In this document: positions 26,161 to 36,695 of the stretch, one piece after another
How the letters are laid out: each line of letters starts with the position of its first letter
How positions within the stretch are numbered: position 1 is the first letter of the stretch
NCBI RefSeq assembly: GCF_018881795.1
Contig: NZ_JACVPQ010000001.1
Coordinates: forward strand, 571,174 to 635,173
DNA from: Polynucleobacter sp. MWH-Jannik1A5
GTDB lineage: Bacteria > Pseudomonadota > Gammaproteobacteria > Burkholderiales > Burkholderiaceae
Length of the DNA stretch: 64,000 nucleotides
Reading direction: 5' to 3'
Notes under the pieces: generated by a model
What the model saw: only the letters and a program-made list of their open reading frames with translations
Databases searched by the model: none
What the model was told of the DNA's origin: nothing
Made by a program: the position numbers and the translations under genes

Positions 26161-26186
26161 TATATATACGCAATTGCGTATATATA
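26161..26186. promoter_or_regulatory. Perfect 26-bp palindrome upstream of pntAA
   Basis: The 13-base half-site TATATATACGCAA (26161-26173) is followed directly by its exact reverse complement (26174-26186). It ends 44 bases before the pntAA ATG and just before a TAAAAT hexamer (26189-26194) that could be the -10 box. A symmetric site of this length at a promoter looks like the operator of a dimeric regulator; a cruciform or hairpin without a T run is the alternative. No known regulator site is recognised. Confidence 0.6.
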
Positions 26187-26230
26187 CATAAAATAGATTT
26201 TTTGAAAAATTTTGCTTTTGGAGACATGCC

Positions 26231-27361
26231 ATGCGCATAGGAGTGCCACTGGAAACAAGGCCCGGGGAAACTCGAGTAGCCGCTACACCAGAAACCGTTA
26301 AAAAACTCATTGGCCAAGGTCATAGCGTCGTCATTCAAAAAGATGCCGGAGTAAAAGCCAGTCAACCCGATTCTGCGTATGAAGCTGTTGGTGCGACTAT
26401 TGGTAGCGCAGCTGACGCATTTGGTGCTGAGATTGTTCTTAAGGTGCGCGCGCCTGAGGCGGCTGAGCTTAAACAAATTAAGTCTGGCGCAGTCCTCTTG
26501 GGCATGCTCGATCCATTTGATAACGACATGATTGCTGCGATGGCGGCTCAAGGCGTTACCGCATTCTCATTAGAAGCTGCACCACGTACAACACGTGCAC
26601 AAAGCATGGACGTCTTGTCTTCTCAAGCCAATATTGCTGGATATAAAGCAGTGATGGTTGCTGCTAATGAATATCAACGCTTTATGCCAATGTTGATGAC
26701 CGCTGCGGGAACTGTTAAAGCAGCTCGCGTTTTGATCTTGGGTGCAGGTGTTGCTGGTTTGCAAGCAATCGCCACTGCAAAGCGCCTCGGTGCTGTGATT
26801 GAAGCATCAGATGTTCGTCCTGCAGCTAAAGAACAAATTGAATCTTTAGGCGCTAAGTTTGTTGACGTTCCGTACGAAACCGATGAAGAACGTGAAATTG
26901 CTCAAGGCGTTGGTGGTTATGCCCGTCCAATGCCTGAAGCTTGGATGAAGCGCCAAGCAGCATTAGTTGCTGAACGCGCACAACAAGCAGACATCGTCAT
27001 CACTACTGCATTAATCCCTGGACGTAAACCTCCGGTTCTATTGCACAGTGACACTGTGGCTAACATGAAACCAGGATCAATCGTGATTGACTTGGCTGCA
27101 GGCAAAGGTGAGAACGGTTCTGGTAACTGCCCTTTAACTCAGGCAGATAAAGTGATTGATGTGAATGGCGTGAAGATTGTGGGCTATACCAATTTAGCTA
27201 GCATGGTTGCAGCAGATGCATCCGCTCTCTACTCACGTAACTTGCTCGACTTTATGAAGCTCATCGTAGATAAAGAAGCGAAGTTGGTAATTCCAACCGA
27301 TGACGACATTGTCACTGCTTGCTTAATGTGCCGTGATGGCCAAGCCATTCGCAAGAATTAA
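26231..27361 (+). CDS. pntAA: NAD(P) transhydrogenase subunit alpha, part 1
   Basis: This subunit binds NAD(H) in the proton-translocating transhydrogenase, which makes NADPH from NADH using proton-motive force. The 376-residue soluble protein resembles alanine dehydrogenase: MRIGVPLETRPGETRVAATP at the start and the Rossmann glycines in VLILGAGVAGLQAIATAKRLG. It is the short alpha subunit of the three-gene form; the membrane part is encoded separately in the next gene. GGAG 7 bases before the ATG is a good Shine-Dalgarno. The palindrome upstream may control it. Confidence 0.96.
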   Translation: MRIGVPLETRPGETRVAATPETVKKLIGQGHSVVIQKDAGVKASQPDSAYEAVGATIGSAADAFGAEIVLKVRAPEAAELKQIKSGAVLLGMLDPFDNDMIAAMAAQGVTAFSLEAAPRTTRAQSMDVLSSQANIAGYKAVMVAANEYQRFMPMLMTAAGTVKAARVLILGAGVAGLQAIATAKRLGAVIEASDVRPAAKEQIESLGAKFVDVPYETDEEREIAQGVGGYARPMPEAWMKRQAALVAERAQQADIVITTALIPGRKPPVLLHSDTVANMKPGSIVIDLAAGKGENGSGNCPLTQADKVIDVNGVKIVGYTNLASMVAADASALYSRNLLDFMKLIVDKEAKLVIPTDDDIVTACLMCRDGQAIRKN

Positions 27362-27386
27362 TAGTAAAAAATACTAAGGAAATATT

Positions 27387-27725
27387 ATGGATCTCGCTGC
27401 CTTTCAAAGCATCCTCACCGTTCAGAACATCACTGTGTTTGTGTTGGCTATTTTTGTTGGCTATCACGTAGTTTGGAACGTTACCCCTGCACTTCATACA
27501 CCTCTTATGGCGGTAACCAATGCCATCTCCGGCATCATCATCGTTGGCGCATTGCTTCAAACTGAAGTCATCGGTGGCGATGAAATTACCCTCACCAGCA
27601 TCATTGGTGCAGTTGCTGTATTTCTCGCATCTATCAATATTTTTGGTGGATTTATGGTCACCCGTCGCATGCTTGAAATGTTCAAGAAAAAAGCCCCTAA
27701 GGCTGATGCGGCTGGAACTAAATAA
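27387..27725 (+). CDS. pntAB: NAD(P) transhydrogenase subunit alpha, part 2 (membrane)
   Basis: This 112-residue protein is the membrane portion of the alpha subunit in the three-gene type of transhydrogenase. It has three hydrophobic segments (near residues 13-32, 42-60 and 70-90) and the conserved [20 protein letters not shown] block, then a short basic tail. It lies 25 bases after pntAA and 33 before pntB and forms part of the proton channel with PntB. Confidence 0.95.
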   Translation: MDLAAFQSILTVQNITVFVLAIFVGYHVVWNVTPALHTPLMAVTNAISGIIIVGALLQTEVIGGDEITLTSIIGAVAVFLASINIFGGFMVTRRMLEMFKKKAPKADAAGTK

Positions 27726-27758
27726 ACCTAGAACAAGACCTATATAGAGACCAAAACT

Positions 27759-29126
27759 ATGTCAAACATAACCGCTATTTCTTATCTCATCTCATCGGTG
27801 TTGTTCATCCTCGCTTTGCGTGGCCTGTCTTCACCAACCACTTCACGCCAAGGTAATACCTTCGGCATGATTGGCATGCTGCTTGCAGTGATCACAACAT
27901 TCATGATTCCAGACTTCAAGCCTGTATTTTCATTAATCATTGTTGCAATCGTTGGCGGCGCTGTTATTGGCATCATTGCTGCCAAGCGTGTGCAAATGAC
28001 CAAGATGCCTGAGCTGGTGGCCTTAATGCACTCCTTCGTTGGTTTGTCAGCTGTATTGATCGCGATTGCTGCGGTATTTAATCCTGCACACGACCATACT
28101 GGCGCACAAAAGATTGAACTCTTTATTGGCGCGTTTATCGGTGCCATTACCTTTACTGCATCTGTTATTGCATTCGGTAAGTTATCTGGTAAGGTCAGCG
28201 GCAAACCCGTGAGCTTTGCTGGCCAACATTTGCTCAATCTACTTTTAGCCGTCTCAATGGTTGGCGCTGGTATTGCCTACTATATGGGTGATAGCCATGC
28301 AGCATTCTTGGCAATGTGTGCGATCGCTTTGGTATTGGGGGTGACCTTGATTATCCCTATCGGCGGCGCCGATATGCCAGTGGTTGTATCGATGCTCAAT
28401 AGTTATTCTGGTTGGGCAGCTGCAGGTATTGGCTTTACTTTAAACAACCCCGTATTGATTATTGCAGGTGCCTGCGTAGGCTCATCTGGTGCAATTCTGT
28501 CTTACATTATGTGTAAGGCGATGAACCGCTCTATTTTGGCTGTATTGCTTGGGGGCTTTGGCGCAGAAGCTGCTACAGGTGGCGGCGATGATGGCGGCCC
28601 TAAGAATTACAAAACAGGTTCGCCTGAAGATGCCGCATTCCTCATGGAGAACGCCGACACAGTCATCATTGTTCCTGGATATGGTTTAGCAGTTGCGCGT
28701 GCTCAACACGCTTTGAAAGAATTAACTGAAAAGTTAACTCACCATGGCGTTACCGTGAAATACGCTATTCACCCAGTTGCCGGTCGTATGCCTGGTCATA
28801 TGAACGTTTTATTGGCTGAAGCTGAGGTTCCTTACGATCAAGTATTCGAGATGGAAGATATCAATAGTGATTTTGGTCAAGCCGACGTAGTCTTGGTGCT
28901 TGGTGCTAACGACGTAGTTAACCCAGCAGCTCGCACTCCAGGCAGCCCAATCTTTGGTATGCCAATCTTAGAGGCCTTTAAAGCCAAAACCATCATCGTT
29001 AACAAGCGCTCTATGGCTGCCGGTTATGCTGGCCTAGATAACGAACTTTTCTACATGGATAAAACCATGATGGTCTTTGGTGATGCGAAGAAGGTTGTTG
29101 AGGAGATGGTTAAGGCTGTTGAATAA
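27759..29126 (+). CDS. pntB: NAD(P) transhydrogenase subunit beta
   Basis: PntB provides most of the transmembrane proton path and the NADP(H)-binding domain. The 455-residue protein has about eight or nine N-terminal helices, then the dIII domain with the NADP site VIIVPGYGLAVARAQHAL, the HPVAGRMPGHMNVLLAEA loop and VLVLGANDVVNPAART. It is the last gene of the pnt operon and is followed by a strong terminator. Confidence 0.97.
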   Translation: MSNITAISYLISSVLFILALRGLSSPTTSRQGNTFGMIGMLLAVITTFMIPDFKPVFSLIIVAIVGGAVIGIIAAKRVQMTKMPELVALMHSFVGLSAVLIAIAAVFNPAHDHTGAQKIELFIGAFIGAITFTASVIAFGKLSGKVSGKPVSFAGQHLLNLLLAVSMVGAGIAYYMGDSHAAFLAMCAIALVLGVTLIIPIGGADMPVVVSMLNSYSGWAAAGIGFTLNNPVLIIAGACVGSSGAILSYIMCKAMNRSILAVLLGGFGAEAATGGGDDGGPKNYKTGSPEDAAFLMENADTVIIVPGYGLAVARAQHALKELTEKLTHHGVTVKYAIHPVAGRMPGHMNVLLAEAEVPYDQVFEMEDINSDFGQADVVLVLGANDVVNPAARTPGSPIFGMPILEAFKAKTIIVNKRSMAAGYAGLDNELFYMDKTMMVFGDAKKVVEEMVKAVE

Positions 29127-29153
29127 ACCAAGCTTCAGACTATTCTATTAAAT

Positions 29154-29179
29154 AAAAAACCGCCTTCTGGCGGTTTTTT
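29154..29179 (+). terminator. Intrinsic terminator of the pnt operon
   Basis: The arms AAAAAACCGCC (29154-29164) and GGCGGTTTTTT (29169-29179) pair perfectly around a TTCT loop, ending in a T run, 27 bases after the pntB stop. Confidence 0.95.
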
Positions 29180-29232
29180 ATTACACTTAACAAACTCCTC
29201 AATTTAGCTGTACTACCTTACGAGAATTTGCC

Positions 29233-30023
29233 ATGCCGAATTTTATTGGGAATCATCTCAACATTGTTAAATATGCGCCCCTCATATTTTTTGCCTCTAT
29301 CCTAATATTCTTATTGATAGGCTGGATTTTTGGGAAATATCGACTGCATACCTCAAATCAAGTAATCGTTCGAGATTCTTTGGCAGCCGCTATCTTTGGA
29401 TTATCAGCCCTAGTTTTCGGCTTTGCATTTCGGGTGCAAATGATCATTTCGATCAACGTGTTAGTCTCATGCGCGCACAAGCGGATGCCATTACCCAAAT
29501 CTACCAATCTAGTAAATACCTCGCTCCAAAAGACCAAATTGAGGTACGCAACTCCCTGAAAGAAATTCTTGAAGATCGTCTTGAGCTCTATATGGAGGTC
29601 AAGACATTCGCTGACCTAAATGTCAATATTGCTCGCCTAGGTAATCAGTTAAATGAATTTAATGAATTAATGGTATTGAGCATTCCTCGCGCACCAATTG
29701 GCACTAGAGAGTTGGCCGATAAGATCTTAAGGCCTCAAGCCGACCATCTAATGGAGGTTTTACGTGATGGCATGTTGAACGCTAGACATCATCCTCCACC
29801 GGTTCTTGAGCGCTTTCTATTTACCCTACTATCAATTGGCGCACTTTTAAGTGGCTATGCTATGGCCATTCAAAATGAAGAGGATTGGTTCTTAACCGCT
29901 CTTTACCTGGGGCTGATGGGATTTGCACTTTATGTGATTTTTGCCCTAGAGTTTCCAAATCAACTTTTTCCATATGAATCATTTAATGCAGACTTATTAC
30001 GAGCACAAAAGCTACTGCAATAA
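29233..30023 (+). pseudogene. Frameshifted bestrophin-like/DUF4239-type membrane protein
   Basis: Two frames together make one protein. The first frame (from ATG 29233) gives two membrane helices (PLIFFASILIFLLIGWIF and AAIFGLSALVFGFAFRV). The second carries RAQADAITQIYQSS, a helical middle and two C-terminal helices. Adding one base near 29436-29437 turns VQM into VANDHFDQRVSLMRAQADAI, continuous with the second frame up to the stop at 30023 (about 263 residues), which removes the in-frame TGA just upstream. The joined layout (two helices, a Tyr/Phe-Asp-x-Arg-like motif, EANAI-like helix, two helices) matches my memory of the DUF4239 family. It is either a real one-base deletion or a sequencing error. 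Function unknown. Confidence 0.65.
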
Positions 30024-30038
30024 TCTCCTGATGGAAAT

Positions 30039-30752
30039 CTATCTTCTTTGGTAGCTATTAGATAAATTGTCCTGCAATACGTAGGCAATACCATTAGCTA
30101 CTAAAGAAAGATCTTGATCCAGTACGCGGCTTCGATAAGTCCAGCCAGCAGGCAACTTCAACTGCTCACTTAGTACGGGTAAGTCTTTCATATTCAAGTT
30201 GGGATTCACTATTTGTGCATATGACTGCATCACATAAACCTCGTCTACCGGTGAAGTGAGCTCATAAATAGTGCTACCGGCCCTATAAATAAAGTTGGTA
30301 GTGCGGGCAACTTCATTGGCCGTGTAGTTCTTGCTACCCATCAACTGTTTTAGCAAACTTAATTTTACTGTTGCTCGTAAATTCATCTCAATGCCGCCAA
30401 ACATTTTTTTGACATCATTCACCGTATTTCCCGATGCTTGAATTTCATCCATCATCCAATAACGTGGACCATTGAGCAGAACAAATGAGGCATCATAAGA
30501 GTTGGCAATTGACTCTTTAGTTAATGCCTTCCACTGCGCCTCAGGACAAAGATTAAGGCCCTGAGTATTAAATACTCTCACTTCAAGCTTGAGCCAATCT
30601 CGCTTACCTATCAAAACCTCACAGTACCGCTGATTACGCAAGTTCGCTATAGTTTTTTCATAGGTTGGTGTTCCTTGGGTAGGAGTTTGAGCGCAAGCCT
30701 CGCCTATTGTCAGCAGAAGAGAGATTGCCAGAAATGCAAATGATTTTTTCAT
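30039..30752 (-). CDS. Secreted protein of unknown function
   Basis: The 237-residue protein starts with a clear signal peptide (MKKSFAFLAISLLLTIGEACA, cleavage probably before QTPTQ) and so goes to the periplasm or beyond. The mature part has no domain I recognise; it contains RYWMMDEIQASGNTVNDV, YRAGSTIYELTSPVDEVYVM and GWTYRSRVLDQDL, suggesting a compact mixed fold. I chose ATG 30752; the longer frame would read into the groEL terminator remnant. A TACAGT box lies 6 bases before this ATG. The gene directly follows the groEL 3' remnant, so it was probably once the next gene downstream of groEL. Confidence 0.7.
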   Translation of the reverse strand: MKKSFAFLAISLLLTIGEACAQTPTQGTPTYEKTIANLRNQRYCEVLIGKRDWLKLEVRVFNTQGLNLCPEAQWKALTKESIANSYDASFVLLNGPRYWMMDEIQASGNTVNDVKKMFGGIEMNLRATVKLSLLKQLMGSKNYTANEVARTTNFIYRAGSTIYELTSPVDEVYVMQSYAQIVNPNLNMKDLPVLSEQLKLPAGWTYRSRVLDQDLSLVANGIAYVLQDNLSNSYQRR

Positions 30753-30763
30753 GGACTTACTGT

Positions 30764-30871
30764 ACCAAATAAAAAACGCTCGGTCTTTTGAATCAGGCGT
30801 TTTGTTTCTACTGCAAACCAGCCGGAGAGGCGGGGTCATTACATCACGCCACCCATACCACGCGTGCCACC
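30764..30871. repeat. Left direct repeat: copy of groEL 3' end plus terminator
   Basis: This stretch aligns with 34539-34647 in the same orientation. By hand I count about 20 differences over 109 columns, with only two substitutions and one gap in the first 40 bases. It holds the terminator hairpin (30771-30803), the spacer and the last codons of a groEL gene. The two copies are 3,775 bases apart and bracket the glycosyltransferase cassette. Confidence 0.85.
30839..30871 (-). pseudogene. groEL 3' remnant
   Basis: Read on the minus strand, the last ten codons and stop give GGTRGMGGVM, matching the Gly-Met tail of GroEL ([10 protein letters not shown] in the intact gene at 34615-36267). The reading is preceded by Ser-Glu and then loses similarity. 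Together with the duplicated terminator beside it, this is what remains of a second groEL 3' end. It is far too short to be functional. Confidence 0.75.
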
Positions 30872-31092
30872 CTCAGATGATCTGAAAAATCTTGGATTTC
30901 CTGCAATCCTACACACCCAAATGCAATAGGCATTAGCCCCCCCATATAAAAGCGCTAAAGAATTAACCTTTCTTATGCATCATTCAAACAGCCTTAATTT
31001 ATGTTAATTTCATCACAACAAAGCAGCTGCCTATTCATCGCATTAAGCCTGTAAAATTCTCACACTCTTCAAACTCTTTATTTCTTTGAATT
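30872..31092. other. Non-coding left edge of the glycosyltransferase cassette
   Basis: About 220 AT-rich bases between the groEL remnant and the first cassette gene. I see no gene, integrase fragment, inverted repeat or tRNA here. A TAAAAT at 31052-31057 preceded by TG could be an extended -10 box for the gene starting at 31093; no convincing -35 is present. Confidence 0.4.
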
Positions 31093-31927
31093 ATGGTAAA
31101 AATTTCTGCAGTGATTATTGACACTTACCCCGACAAAAAAATGTCGAATATTGCGATTAAGATGGTACAAAGACTAGAAAATCTAGAGACGATTCAAGTG
31201 TTTTCAGATGAGCAGCCCGACACTAATGAAAAGATTAATTTCATCAAAATTGATCCATTTTCAACTGCGAACGAGTATGGGCATATTCTATTTACACAAG
31301 TTCCAGCATTAATTAAAACCAGCCATTTTCTAGTATTTCAATGGGATGGCTTTCCATTGAATCCGCCATCATGGTCAGATGAGTTTCTGAAATACGACTA
31401 TATTGGTGCGCCCAAGGGCTCATGGGTTGGAAATGGTGGATTTAGTCTACGTTCAGTGCGGTTAGCTAATAAAATTAATGAATTAGGCATCAAGATCAAT
31501 CTTCAAAATCCTTACGATCAGCTAGAGGACCAATATATTTGCACTCATTATCGATCCCTACTTGAACAGCACGATATTCAGTTTGCTTTGTGGGCTAGCT
31601 AGTGATTTTGCATACGATGCTGGAAGCCATGGGCAATTTAAACCCAATGTATTTGGGTTTCATTACCCAGCAACATTTCCAATATTTTTCCAAGAATCTC
31701 AATTAATTGAGTTAATAGGGCCCATCCTAGCTAGAATGGGCTCGCCTCCAGCATTGCGAGATTTAATCCATAGTATTAGAGATCATGGCATGCAAAATTT
31801 ATTGAAAGATATTTATACGAAACATATTTCTCATCCTAATATGGTCAAACTAAATCTTGTAGCCGAGGCTCATGATCCTTTAGGATCCCTAATTCAACTA
31901 AGGGAGAAATATGCTTTTCCAAAATAA
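31093..31927 (+). pseudogene. Frameshifted DUF5672-type glycan-related protein
   Basis: The first frame (31093-31602) carries the core of the DUF5672 family: LVFQWDGFPLNPPSW, FLKYDYIGAPKGSWVGNGGFSLRS and LEDQYICTHYRSLLEQH. The match then continues in the next frame as LASDFAYDAGSHGQF up to a stop at 31927. The intact relative at 33728-34531 reads IRFAPNHLAKQFSVEYLG at the same place, so this is one gene broken by a net frameshift near 31582-31593. The spacing to the relative fits the loss of two bases slightly better than the gain of one. Family members are usually found among glycosyltransferase genes; their activity is not established to my knowledge. The N-terminal piece alone would lack the C-terminal third. 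Confidence 0.7.
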
Positions 31928-31952
31928 AAGATTGGTGCTAAAAGCTGATCTT

Positions 31953-32792
31953 TTAATAAGGGAATTTGGAGTAGCTAAGACCAAGCGCATTCACCTCATC
32001 TACACACTCACTTGAGGTATAAAGCTTTCCATCCTGACTCATATAAAAAAATCCTTTTGTAATGCTCTCACCGGGCGCCCACCAACCATTACTTTGGTTA
32101 TGCCTCATCCAATACTTGGGTGCAATTACAGTTTTGCAGTTTTTATTTAACCATGCGCCCCACCAGGAAAATGTAGAGTTTGCAATGATTAAGTATTTGG
32201 CATGGGTAATTAATAAAAAGTCTTCAGAAACACTAAAGTGATGTACAAGAAATTCAGGGAATAATTTGGCCGCCGCATCTACATCATCAGTAACAACAAT
32301 AAATTTCAAATTACCATGCAACTTTTTCATTTTCTCAACTGAATTTTTCCAATAGTCCGGACCTAAGTAGACGTCTGGAATATCTTTATAGTCCCCGCCT
32401 CTAAAATTAATTACGCATACCTCATCAGCAAGGTTCAACTTTTCAATCAATTCAAGATTAGGATTTTTTAGGGAGAACCATTTTTGAATATTTGATTTAT
32501 TTTCAAGGATATATCTTTCCGACTGAAAGAATCCAACTAGTTTTGTGAAATCTTGTAAGTGAATAATATTCGGGTTGTAAAACTGCGCCATAAAACTATT
32601 ATGCATATAGCTATCGGTATATTGCATCTGTGTTTTATCATTCTCGACGCCAAGAGAACAGTCAAATATTTCTGACCCCAAAAAAGATCTGGGGATATGA
32701 AAGTCATATCCATTCTTCTCAGCAAGAGTACGACATACAGCATATTGCCACATATGATTTCCAAGGCGACCTATCATTTCCACGCTAATCAT
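31953..32792 (-). CDS. Alpha-1,2-fucosyltransferase-like glycosyltransferase (GT11)
   Basis: This 279-residue protein carries GT11 hallmarks in order: IGRLGNHMWQYAVCRTLA at the N-terminus, INFRGGDYKD in the middle (the place of the family's H-x-R-R-G-D-Y motif) and ANSTFSWWGAWLNKN near the C-terminus. GT11 enzymes transfer fucose from GDP-fucose to galactose on surface glycans. Gly replaces the second Arg of the middle motif, so donor or linkage may differ. It is transcribed against its neighbours, in visibly AT-rich DNA. No GDP-fucose synthesis gene is nearby. Confidence 0.8.
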   Translation of the reverse strand: MISVEMIGRLGNHMWQYAVCRTLAEKNGYDFHIPRSFLGSEIFDCSLGVENDKTQMQYTDSYMHNSFMAQFYNPNIIHLQDFTKLVGFFQSERYILENKSNIQKWFSLKNPNLELIEKLNLADEVCVINFRGGDYKDIPDVYLGPDYWKNSVEKMKKLHGNLKFIVVTDDVDAAAKLFPEFLVHHFSVSEDFLLITHAKYLIIANSTFSWWGAWLNKNCKTVIAPKYWMRHNQSNGWWAPGESITKGFFYMSQDGKLYTSSECVDEVNALGLSYSKFPY

Positions 32793-32880
32793 TACAATGT
32801 ATCCCTAACTCAACCTATAATCATTGATAGCTTATCATTTACTTTCAAATCTTGTGATTTATGAAACCCATTAAACTCAT

Positions 32881-33714
32881 ATGAAAATAATAGACGCATT
32901 TATATTTTTCAATGAAATTGATACATTAAAGATTCGACTGAATCTTCTTTATGACAAAGTAGACCAGTTTGTTATATGCGAATCTAATACTACTCACAGC
33001 GGTCAAACTAAACCTTATAATTTTCTGGACCATCAAGGCGAATTCCTGCCATGGGCTAAAAAAATTACGTACCTCCAATATGAGCCCGATTTAACTCAAT
33101 TTGATTTCTCTAAAAAAGAAAAATCTTATGATCCATCTTCAGCCTCTTGGCAAATCGAAACAGGACAAAGAAATTATCTTAGCCACTTTATCGACAACTT
33201 AGATTCTGCAGACATAGTCATTGTTTGCGACGTAGATGAAATATGGAATCCTACTTTTGCAGACTTTATTAGATCAGGCCAATACGATTTAGAAGCCGCC
33301 AGACTGGAAATGCAATTTCATCACTATTATTTAAATTGTGTTGGTATTAGCCAAAGTAACTCAAAATGGATTCATGCTTTTTGTGCTAAAGCTGCCTATC
33401 TCAAAAAAAATCCAAATATTTCCCAAATTAGGGTGGGAGAGCAGCTCCCTATTATTGCTGGCGTTGGCTGGCATTTCTCCTACTTAGGTGGAGCCCAAAA
33501 AGTATCTGAAAAAATTAGCGCTTTTGCGCATCAAGAAACTAACACTGCAGAAATAAATAACTTACTCCATCTAGAAAGTTGCATCAACCTTGGGGTGGAT
33601 CACCTCGGAAGATCAGACCATGAGTGGGCCTTTCACCCAATCGGCTATTACCCGCCTGAAATTAAAGCAGAAATGGAAAAGTTTCCGCATTTAATCAAAA
33701 AAAGTTTGATTTAA
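32881..33714 (+). CDS. GT17-like glycosyltransferase
   Basis: This 277-residue protein matches the family that includes beta-1,4-mannosyl-glycoprotein N-acetylglucosaminyltransferase: an opening IIDAFIFFNEIDTLKIRLN, then FVICESNTTHSGQTKPY, the probable metal-binding D-x-D in VCDVDEIWNP and GWHFSYLGG near residue 200. It has no membrane anchor. The bacterial acceptor is unknown; lipopolysaccharide or another surface glycan is likely from context. It is 13 bases before the intact DUF5672 gene and probably co-transcribed. A TATAAT at 32816-32821 may be its -10 box. Confidence 0.75.
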   Translation: MKIIDAFIFFNEIDTLKIRLNLLYDKVDQFVICESNTTHSGQTKPYNFLDHQGEFLPWAKKITYLQYEPDLTQFDFSKKEKSYDPSSASWQIETGQRNYLSHFIDNLDSADIVIVCDVDEIWNPTFADFIRSGQYDLEAARLEMQFHHYYLNCVGISQSNSKWIHAFCAKAAYLKKNPNISQIRVGEQLPIIAGVGWHFSYLGGAQKVSEKISAFAHQETNTAEINNLLHLESCINLGVDHLGRSDHEWAFHPIGYYPPEIKAEMEKFPHLIKKSLI

Positions 33715-33727
33715 CTCATCCCTTTCA

Positions 33728-34531
33728 ATGTCTGACTACTCATCACTTACGGTTACATCCATCTTTGGTCATAATGATGGCGCAGCTGCAATACCAGCAA
33801 TCCTAAGATCAATGAAGGAACTTCCAGGAAGCAAGGGCCTCCTTCTATCACCCCAAAAACCAATAAATCTCCCATCCCAAATCGACTGGACTGAAATACT
33901 CCCTTTGGACTATCGCCAATACAGTCTATTTGTGATGTTCTCATTGCATAATTTTATTCTGACTGAATTTTGTTTAATTGTTCAGGATGATGGCTGGGTG
34001 ATTAATGGAAAAAGTTGGAAAAAAGACTATTTTGACTATGACTATATAGGCGGGCCATGCCATGCTGCATTTGTTGGCAGCGAACTAGTTCCGGCTTATC
34101 AATGGGTTGGAACATCCAACCCAACTCCAATCGTGATTCAAAACGGTGGCTTAAGCTTACGCAGTAAAAAATTTCTCAAGGTCCCTAGCTGCCATGGTGC
34201 TTTATATTATTTTTCGGAGGAGCAAATTCTTCAAAATGAAGATGTACAGCTCACTGGAATTTACAGGCTTCAATTAGAAAAACTAGGAATTAGGTTTGCC
34301 CCAAATCACCTGGCTAAACAATTCTCTGTTGAGTATTTGGGGCCGATATTCCATGATGACCTTGATTTATCTAACCTCTTAGGGATGCACGGTCAAACTC
34401 GTAAACTCATTGATGAAAATACCATTCAAATCACCATCCCGAAAGATCAACTACAAAGCATACATAGGGAAGATGAGCTATTAAATTATCTATCGTCTGA
34501 GCTTAATTACAATATCAGCTATTCATCTTGA
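33728..34531 (+). CDS. DUF5672-family protein
   Basis: This 267-residue protein is the intact relative of the broken gene at 31093. It has LTEFCLIVQDDGWVINGKSW, the family core YFDYDYIGGPCHAAFVG, IQNGGLSLRSKKFLKV, an EEQILQNEDVQLTGIYR segment and LGIRFAPNHLAKQFSVE. The pattern of an acidic pair (QDDGW), DYIG and a later EDV resembles a GT-A glycosyltransferase active site, but that is inference. It closes the cassette and ends 7 bases before the right groEL repeat. Confidence 0.7.
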   Translation: MSDYSSLTVTSIFGHNDGAAAIPAILRSMKELPGSKGLLLSPQKPINLPSQIDWTEILPLDYRQYSLFVMFSLHNFILTEFCLIVQDDGWVINGKSWKKDYFDYDYIGGPCHAAFVGSELVPAYQWVGTSNPTPIVIQNGGLSLRSKKFLKVPSCHGALYYFSEEQILQNEDVQLTGIYRLQLEKLGIRFAPNHLAKQFSVEYLGPIFHDDLDLSNLLGMHGQTRKLIDENTIQITIPKDQLQSIHREDELLNYLSSELNYNISYSS

Positions 34532-34538
34532 ATTTACG

Positions 34539-36282
<1,744 letters not shown>

Positions 36283-36295
36283 TTAGATGCCGAAA

Positions 36296-36586
36296 TTACT
36301 TCTGTACAACAGCCATGATGTCGTCTTCACGCATCACGATGAGTTCTTCGCTGTCAACTTTTACTGTTTGACCTGCATATTTACCAAACAAAACGCGATC
36401 GCCTACCTTGACGTCAGGCGCGTTTAATTTGCCGCTGTCATCACGTTTGCCTGGACCTACTGCCAAAACTTCACCTTGATCAGGTTTTTCTGCAGCAGCG
36501 TCAGGAATGATGATTCCGGAAGCAGTTTTTGATTCTTGATCTAAACGCTTGATGATTACGCGATCATGTAAGGGACGCAAATTCAT
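36296..36586 (-). CDS. groES: Co-chaperonin GroES
   Basis: The 96-residue protein is the lid of the GroEL chamber. It has the family start [16 protein letters not shown], a mobile loop ([19 protein letters not shown]) that binds GroEL, and [18 protein letters not shown] strong AGGAG Shine-Dalgarno precedes the ATG. First gene of the groESL operon. Confidence 0.98.
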   Translation of the reverse strand: MNLRPLHDRVIIKRLDQESKTASGIIIPDAAAEKPDQGEVLAVGPGKRDDSGKLNAPDVKVGDRVLFGKYAGQTVKVDSEELIVMREDDIMAVVQK

Positions 36587-36695
36587 CTCTTCTCCTATGT
36601 TAGTAAGTGTTAACTATTTAAATAAACTATATAAATCAAAGCTTTAAAATCTCATTACACGGAGTTTTGGGGTAATTTAAGATTAAATGACCTTT

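Noticed and set aside
30753..30839. N-terminal extension of the secreted protein
   Set aside because: It would translate the groEL terminator remnant and bury the signal peptide; ATG 30752 gives a normal secreted N-terminus.
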